Source: Betaproteobacteria bacterium
Lineage (GTDB): Bacteria; Pseudomonadota; Gammaproteobacteria; Burkholderiales; Thiobacillaceae
Assembly: GCA_016219425.1 (NCBI GenBank)
Contig: JACRNB010000015.1
Location: 62,001 to 126,000, forward strand
Direction: 5' to 3'
DNA: 64,000 nucleotides
Part shown: positions 59,974-64,000 of the stretch, piece by piece
How the letters are laid out: each line of letters begins with the position of its first letter
How positions within the stretch are numbered: position 1 is the first letter of the stretch
Program-made: the position numbers and the translations under genes
The notes under the pieces: model-generated
The model's database searches: none
What the model was told of the DNA's origin: nothing
What the model saw: the letters and a program-made list of their open reading frames with translations, nothing else

Positions 59974-62900
59974 TCACAGCAGCACCTTTTCAATGCCGCC
60001 GTTGCCGGCCTTGTCGAGGAAGGCGTTGATCCAGCCTTCGCCCAGGATCTTCCGCGCCAGTTCCACCACGATGTAGTCGGCGGCCATGCCGTTGTCGTCG
60101 GTGTAGCGCGACAGGCCTTGCAGGCAGGCGGGGCAGGAGGTGAGCACCTTGACCTCGTCCGCTCCGGCTGCGCGCTGGGCGGCCAGCCCCTTGTCCAATT
60201 CCTCGGCCTTGCGGAATTTCACCTGGCTGGCGATGTCCGGGCGGCTGGTGGCGAAGGTGCCGGCCTCGCCGCAGCAGCGCTCGGTCAGGCGCGCGCCGTC
60301 GCCCACCAGGGTCTTCACCGTGGTCATGGGGTTCTGGCGCTTCATGGGGGTGTGGCAGGGGTCGTGGTAGAGGTACGCGAGGGCGGGTTTGGCGGACGTC
60401 GCTCCCTCCCTTGCAGGGCGCGCCCCGGCCTGCATGCCGGGGCCGCTCGAAGGGCGCGGAGCATGCTCCGCGAAATCCCCTTCTCGCCCCCCAGCCCCTC
60501 CCCCGGCGGGGGAGGGGAGACTCACTCCCTTCTCGGCCAGGTACTCGTGGATGTCCATGATCCGGCAGCCGGGGAAGATCTTGTCGAACTGGTATTCCTG
60601 CAACTGATCCAGGCAGGTGCCGCAGGACACGATCACCGTCTTGATGTCGAGGTAGTTCAGGGTGTTGGCGACGCGGTGGAACAGCACCCGGTTCTGCATC
60701 GTGATGGCCTCGCCCTTGGCGCGGTCGCCGCCCGAGGTCTGCGGGTAGCCGCAGCACAGATAGGTGGGCGGCAGCACGGTCTGCGCGCCCAGTTCGTACA
60801 GCCATGCCAGGGTGGCCAGACCCACCTGGGAAAACTGGCGCTCGGAGCCGCAGCCGGGAAAGTAGAAGACGGCGTCCGATTCTTCATTCACCTTGGCCGC
60901 GTCACGCAGCACCGGCACGACCTTGGGGTCGGTCAGCCCCAGCATCTGGCGCGTGGTCTTGGCGGGCAGGCCGCCCGGCAGGCGGCGGTTGAAGAAGTGG
61001 ATGACCTGGGTCTTGGCGTCCGGCTTGCCCACGCTGGCGGGCGGATGACGCATGGCGGCGCGCACGATGGGCAACTGGCGCATCACCGTAGCGCCCAGGC
61101 GTTGCGAGGCGATGCCGCCCAGGATGGCGGTCTTGCGCAGCAGATGGATGGCGTCGGCGTCGGTGCTGTTCAGGAACGCCATCGCCAGGCGCGTGGCCGG
61201 GGCCTTTTTGCGCTGGCCGGCGGCGTCGAGGAAGTTGCGCATGGCTACGGTGACGTCGCCGAAGTCGATGTCCACCGGGCAGGGGTTCTCGCACTTGTGG
61301 CATACGGTGCAGTGGTCGGCCACATCGTCGAACTCGGCGAAATGACCGAGCGAGACGCCGCGCCGGGTCTGTTCCTCATACAGGAAGGCCTCGATCAGCA
61401 GGCTGGTGGCGAGGATCTTGTTGCGCGGGCTGTAGAGCAGGTTGGCGCGCGGCACATGGGTGTTGCACACCGGCTTGCACTTGCCGCAGCGCAGGCAGTC
61501 CTTGATCGAGTCGGCGATGGCGCCCATCTCGGACTGCTCCATGATCAGCGATTCCAGCCCCAACAGGCCAAATGACGGGGTGTAGGCGTTGGACAGATCG
61601 GCCCCGGCAAGCAGCTTGCCCTGGTTGAAACGGCCCTGCGGGTCCACCTTGGCTTTGTAGGCGGCGAAGGCGGACAGGCTCTGGTTGGAGAGGAATTCCA
61701 GCTTGGTGATGCCGATGCCGTGTTCGCCGGAGATCACGCCGCCCAAGTCCTGGGCCAGATGCATGATGCGGGCCACCGCCTGGTTGGCGGTTTGCAACAT
61801 GGCGTAGTCGTCGGAGTTCACCGGAATATTGGTGTGCACGTTGCCGTCGCCCGCCTGCATGTGCCGGGCCACGAAGACGCGGCCCTTGAGCACGCGCTGG
61901 TGGATGGCCTCGCACTCCGCCAGCACCTTTTCGTATTCGCGTCCGGTGAAGATCTGGATCAGTTCCGCACGCAATTCCCGCTTCCAGGACACGCGCAGGG
62001 TCTTGTCCTGAAGGGCGCGGAAGAGCTGTTCTCCCTCTCCCTCCGGGAGAGGGCCGGGGTGAGGGAGCGACGGTGAATCGGACGATGGTGGTGACACAAC
62101 GGTTGCCCCAGCCCCTCCCCCGGAGGGAGAGGGAAGCAGGGCGTCCAGATACCCCTGCCAGCGTTCCCGCACCTCGGTGCACAGGGCCAGGGCGCGGCTG
62201 CGGCGCGCCTCGGTCTGGAGCGGGTCGGCCACGCCATCGTCGTCCTCGATCAGGGGCAGGGGGCCGGCCAGGAATTCCATCAGGGCGTCCGCCAGGGCGA
62301 GCTTGTTCCGGATCGAAAGCTCGATGTTGATGCGCTCGATGCCGTCCGAGTAGTCGCCCAGGCGTGGCAGGGGGATGACCACATCCTCGTTCACCTTGAA
62401 CGCGTTGGTGTGCTTGGCGATGGCGGCGGTGCGGGCGCGGTCGAGCCAGAACTTCTTGCGCATCTCCGGGCTTGCGGCGATGAAGCCCTCGCCGCCGCGC
62501 CGGTTCGCCGCCTCCACGATCCAGGCGGCGGCGGCGTCCACGCGGGCGGCGTCGTCGCAGGCGATATCCGCCAGCAGCACCATGTTGGGACGTCCGTGCC
62601 GGGCGGCCTTGGTGGCGTAGCCCACGGCCTTGATGTAGCGCGCATCCATGTGTTCCAGGCCGGCGAGCAGAGGGTGCGCGCCCCGGCGCTGCTGGAAGTG
62701 GCCGGTGATCTCGACGATGGCCGGCACCGCCTCCGCCACCGGGCCGAAGAACTCCAGGCACACGGTACGCACCTCTTTCGGCATGCGGTGCAGCACGAAG
62801 GTGGCCTGGGTGATGAGCCCGTCGCAGCCCTCTTTCTGGATGCCGGGCAGACCCGCCAGGAACTTGTCGGTGACATCCTTGCCCAGGCCCTGCTTGCGGA

Positions 62901-63960
62901 AGGCCGCGCCGGGAATCTCCAGAATCTCCGGCTCACCCTTGGGATGGCCGTCGGCGTGGGTGCGGCGCAGCTCAAAACGGGCCACATCCACGTCATGGAT
63001 CTTGCCCAGGTTGTGATCCAGGCGCGTGACCGTGAGCCAGTCCGCGTCCGGCGTCACCATCTTCCAGGACGCCAGGTTGTCCAGCGCCGTGCCCCACAGC
63101 ACCGCCTTCTTGCCGCCCGCGTTCATCGCCACGTTGCCGCCGATGCAGGAGGCGTCGGCGCTGGTGGGGTCCACGGCGAAGGCGAGGCCGGCGCGTTCGG
63201 CATCCTCCATCACGCGCCGCGTCACCACGCCCGCGCCGCAGGTGATGGTGGACGTGGGCTCGCGGTGGCCGGGCAGGACGCGCGGCTCGATGGCGGAGCG
63301 CTGGTCCAGCTTCTCGGTGTTGATCACGGCGGAGAGCCGGGTCAGCGGCACTGCGCCGCCGGTGTAGCCGGTGCCGCCGCCGCGCGGGATGACGGTGAGG
63401 CCCAGTTCGGCGCAGCCCGCCACCAGGGCGGGGATTTCCGATTCCTGGTCCGGCGTGAGCACCACGAAGGGGTATTCCACACGCCAGTCGGTGGCGTCGG
63501 TGACATGGCTGACCCGGCTCAGACCGTCGAAGGCGACGTTGTCGCGCCGGGTATGCCGCGCAAGCCGCTGGGTAAGGGCGGCGCGCAGGCGGCGCGTCTG
63601 TTCAAAACGGGCCTCGAAGACATCCACCGCCTGGGTGGCGAATCCCAGCAATTGGCCGACCCGCTCATTACCCTGGCGGCGCTTTTCGATCTCGCCCAGA
63701 CGGTGTCGCAACGCCTGCACCAGCAGGGCGCGACGATCCGGGTTGGCCAGGAGGTCGTCTTCCAGATAGGGGTTGCGCGTCACCACCCAGATGTCGCCCA
63801 GCACTTCGAACAGCATCCGCGCCGAGCGTCCGGTCTTGCGTTCGCCGCGCAGTTCCTCCACCAGCTTCCAGCCGTCCCGGCCCAGCAGGCGGATGACGAT
63901 CTCCCGGTCGGAGAACGAGGTGTAGTTGTAGGGGATCTCGCGGATGCGCTGGGAAGACAT
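59974..63960 (-). CDS. giant FAD/FMN and Fe-S oxidoreductase (D-lactate/glycolate dehydrogenase-like) with repeat-derived insertions
   Basis: A 1328-residue protein. An N-terminal DUF3683-like region (about 1-150) precedes an FAD-binding_4 domain ([35 protein letters not shown]) and an FAD-oxidase C-terminal domain ([29 protein letters not shown]). Two 4Fe-4S clusters ([11 protein letters not shown] near 820; [14 protein letters not shown] near 886) and two CCG domains ([10 protein letters not shown] near 1068, CCGEAGTFA near 1230) follow. It is a Dld/GlcD-GlcF-type 2-hydroxyacid dehydrogenase that would feed electrons to quinones. Two low-complexity segments (about residues 607-642 and 1143-1188) are translated from family-2 repeats. 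The ATG is 40 bases from the window end; the promoter may lie beyond. Confidence 0.88.
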   Translation of the reverse strand: MSSQRIREIPYNYTSFSDREIVIRLLGRDGWKLVEELRGERKTGRSARMLFEVLGDIWVVTRNPYLEDDLLANPDRRALLVQALRHRLGEIEKRRQGNERVGQLLGFATQAVDVFEARFEQTRRLRAALTQRLARHTRRDNVAFDGLSRVSHVTDATDWRVEYPFVVLTPDQESEIPALVAGCAELGLTVIPRGGGTGYTGGAVPLTRLSAVINTEKLDQRSAIEPRVLPGHREPTSTITCGAGVVTRRVMEDAERAGLAFAVDPTSADASCIGGNVAMNAGGKKAVLWGTALDNLASWKMVTPDADWLTVTRLDHNLGKIHDVDVARFELRRTHADGHPKGEPEILEIPGAAFRKQGLGKDVTDKFLAGLPGIQKEGCDGLITQATFVLHRMPKEVRTVCLEFFGPVAEAVPAIVEITGHFQQRRGAHPLLAGLEHMDARYIKAVGYATKAARHGRPNMVLLADIACDDAARVDAAAAWIVEAANRRGGEGFIAASPEMRKKFWLDRARTAAIAKHTNAFKVNEDVVIPLPRLGDYSDGIERINIELSIRNKLALADALMEFLAGPLPLIEDDDGVADPLQTEARRSRALALCTEVRERWQGYLDALLPSPSGGGAGATVVSPPSSDSPSLPHPGPLPEGEGEQLFRALQDKTLRVSWKRELRAELIQIFTGREYEKVLAECEAIHQRVLKGRVFVARHMQAGDGNVHTNIPVNSDDYAMLQTANQAVARIMHLAQDLGGVISGEHGIGITKLEFLSNQSLSAFAAYKAKVDPQGRFNQGKLLAGADLSNAYTPSFGLLGLESLIMEQSEMGAIADSIKDCLRCGKCKPVCNTHVPRANLLYSPRNKILATSLLIEAFLYEEQTRRGVSLGHFAEFDDVADHCTVCHKCENPCPVDIDFGDVTVAMRNFLDAAGQRKKAPATRLAMAFLNSTDADAIHLLRKTAILGGIASQRLGATVMRQLPIVRAAMRHPPASVGKPDAKTQVIHFFNRRLPGGLPAKTTRQMLGLTDPKVVPVLRDAAKVNEESDAVFYFPGCGSERQFSQVGLATLAWLYELGAQTVLPPTYLCCGYPQTSGGDRAKGEAITMQNRVLFHRVANTLNYLDIKTVIVSCGTCLDQLQEYQFDKIFPGCRIMDIHEYLAEKGVSLPSPAGGGAGGREGDFAEHAPRPSSGPGMQAGARPAREGATSAKPALAYLYHDPCHTPMKRQNPMTTVKTLVGDGARLTERCCGEAGTFATSRPDIASQVKFRKAEELDKGLAAQRAAGADEVKVLTSCPACLQGLSRYTDDNGMAADYIVVELARKILGEGWINAFLDKAGNGGIEKVLL
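60395..60530. repeat. C/G-rich repeat (family 2) inside a coding sequence
   Basis: CCCCTCCCCCGGCGGGGGAGGGG and neighbouring dyads, including CCCCGGCCTGCATGCCGGGG, lie in frame in the oxidoreductase gene. They are read as [14 protein letters not shown] and following residues. Confidence 0.8.
62031..62137. repeat. C/G-rich inverted repeat (family 2) inside a coding sequence
   Basis: CTCCCTCCGGGAGAGGG and CCCCTCCCCCGGAGGGAGAGGG face each other in frame in the oxidoreductase gene. They are read as [12 protein letters not shown] and [13 protein letters not shown], a peptide typical of translated repeats. Confidence 0.85.
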
Positions 63961-64000
63961 GGGAAAGGGCCGGCTGGAAAGTGCCGCGCGATTGTACCGG

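Overview
The window is GC-rich (about 65-70 percent by eye), densely coded, and reads as a chromosomal segment of a betaproteobacterium. The evidence is the gene content and order: a TorF-like porin gene, glnK and amtB next to ubiK; lepB-DUF4845-rnc-era-(fic)-recO-pdxJ; gltB-gltD; a Nudix-ThiE fusion; and phoB-phoR. A nitrate/NO signalling group (FIST protein plus hybrid kinase, an FNR-type regulator, narX-narL) suggests a facultative nitrate-respiring or denitrifying bacterium. A PEP-CTERM protein and an O-antigen-ligase/EPS-polymerase-like protein suggest an exosortase/exopolysaccharide lineage. I cannot name the genus. There are no rRNA or tRNA genes, CRISPR arrays or insertion sequences that I can see, and no gene-free stretch exceeds about 300 bases.

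Layout. 1-1.8 kb: a truncated polysaccharide ligase/polymerase. 1.8-5.4 kb (minus): argB, gshB, apbE and a DinB-like gene, the last three overlapping. 5.5-8.3 kb: a small heat-shock gene diverging from a three-gene bufferin-type RiPP cassette (multi-Cys precursor, MNIO/DUF692 enzyme, DUF2063 partner). 8.3-14.7 kb: gltB-gltD behind a structured leader. 14.8-20.5 kb: a small Tat lipoprotein, then a minus-strand set (ABC-2 exporter pair, selD, lnt, MoaD-like protein, UDG-family protein). 20.5-21.7 kb: a lower-GC two-gene cassette (DUF1828/DUF1829 protein plus an unknown). 21.8-27.7 kb: uvrD-like helicase, then the FIST/hybrid-kinase pair. 27.8-31.3 kb: FNR-type regulator with a perfect FNR box, narX-narL. 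31.3-37.3 kb: PPOX-fold protein, ubiX, a Gx-transporter-family protein, an ion channel, and an 1148-residue protein resembling PPi-type PEP carboxykinase. 37.5-45 kb: RluF-like synthase, PEP-CTERM protein, and the lepB-to-pdxJ run with a Fic protein inserted. 44.6-47.6 kb (minus): FixH/YtkA-like protein, Nudix-ThiE, M48 lipoprotein, ubiK. 47.7-52.3 kb: TorF-like porin-glnK-amtB behind two NtrC-like sites and a sigma-54 promoter, then a beta-barrel plus TPR pair. 52.4-57.7 kb (minus): a tightly overlapping four-gene operon of PqqD-like protein, double ATP-grasp enzyme, fold-III PLP decarboxylase and a urea-transporter::Sir2 fusion. 57.9-59.9 kb: phoB-phoR. 60-64 kb: a giant FAD/Fe-S oxidoreductase.

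Two repeat families are scattered throughout. One is a REP-like dyad whose core starts GTAGGAGCCCGGCTG; it supplies stop codons to two genes and lies in a pdxJ reading frame that has lost its expected stop. The other is a C/G-rich dyad family that has entered coding sequence, including two in-frame insertions in the large oxidoreductase and the N-terminus of apbE.

The most promising candidates for little-described biology are the PqqD/ATP-grasp/decarboxylase/UT-Sir2 operon, the ten-motif bufferin-like precursor, and the low-GC two-gene cassette.
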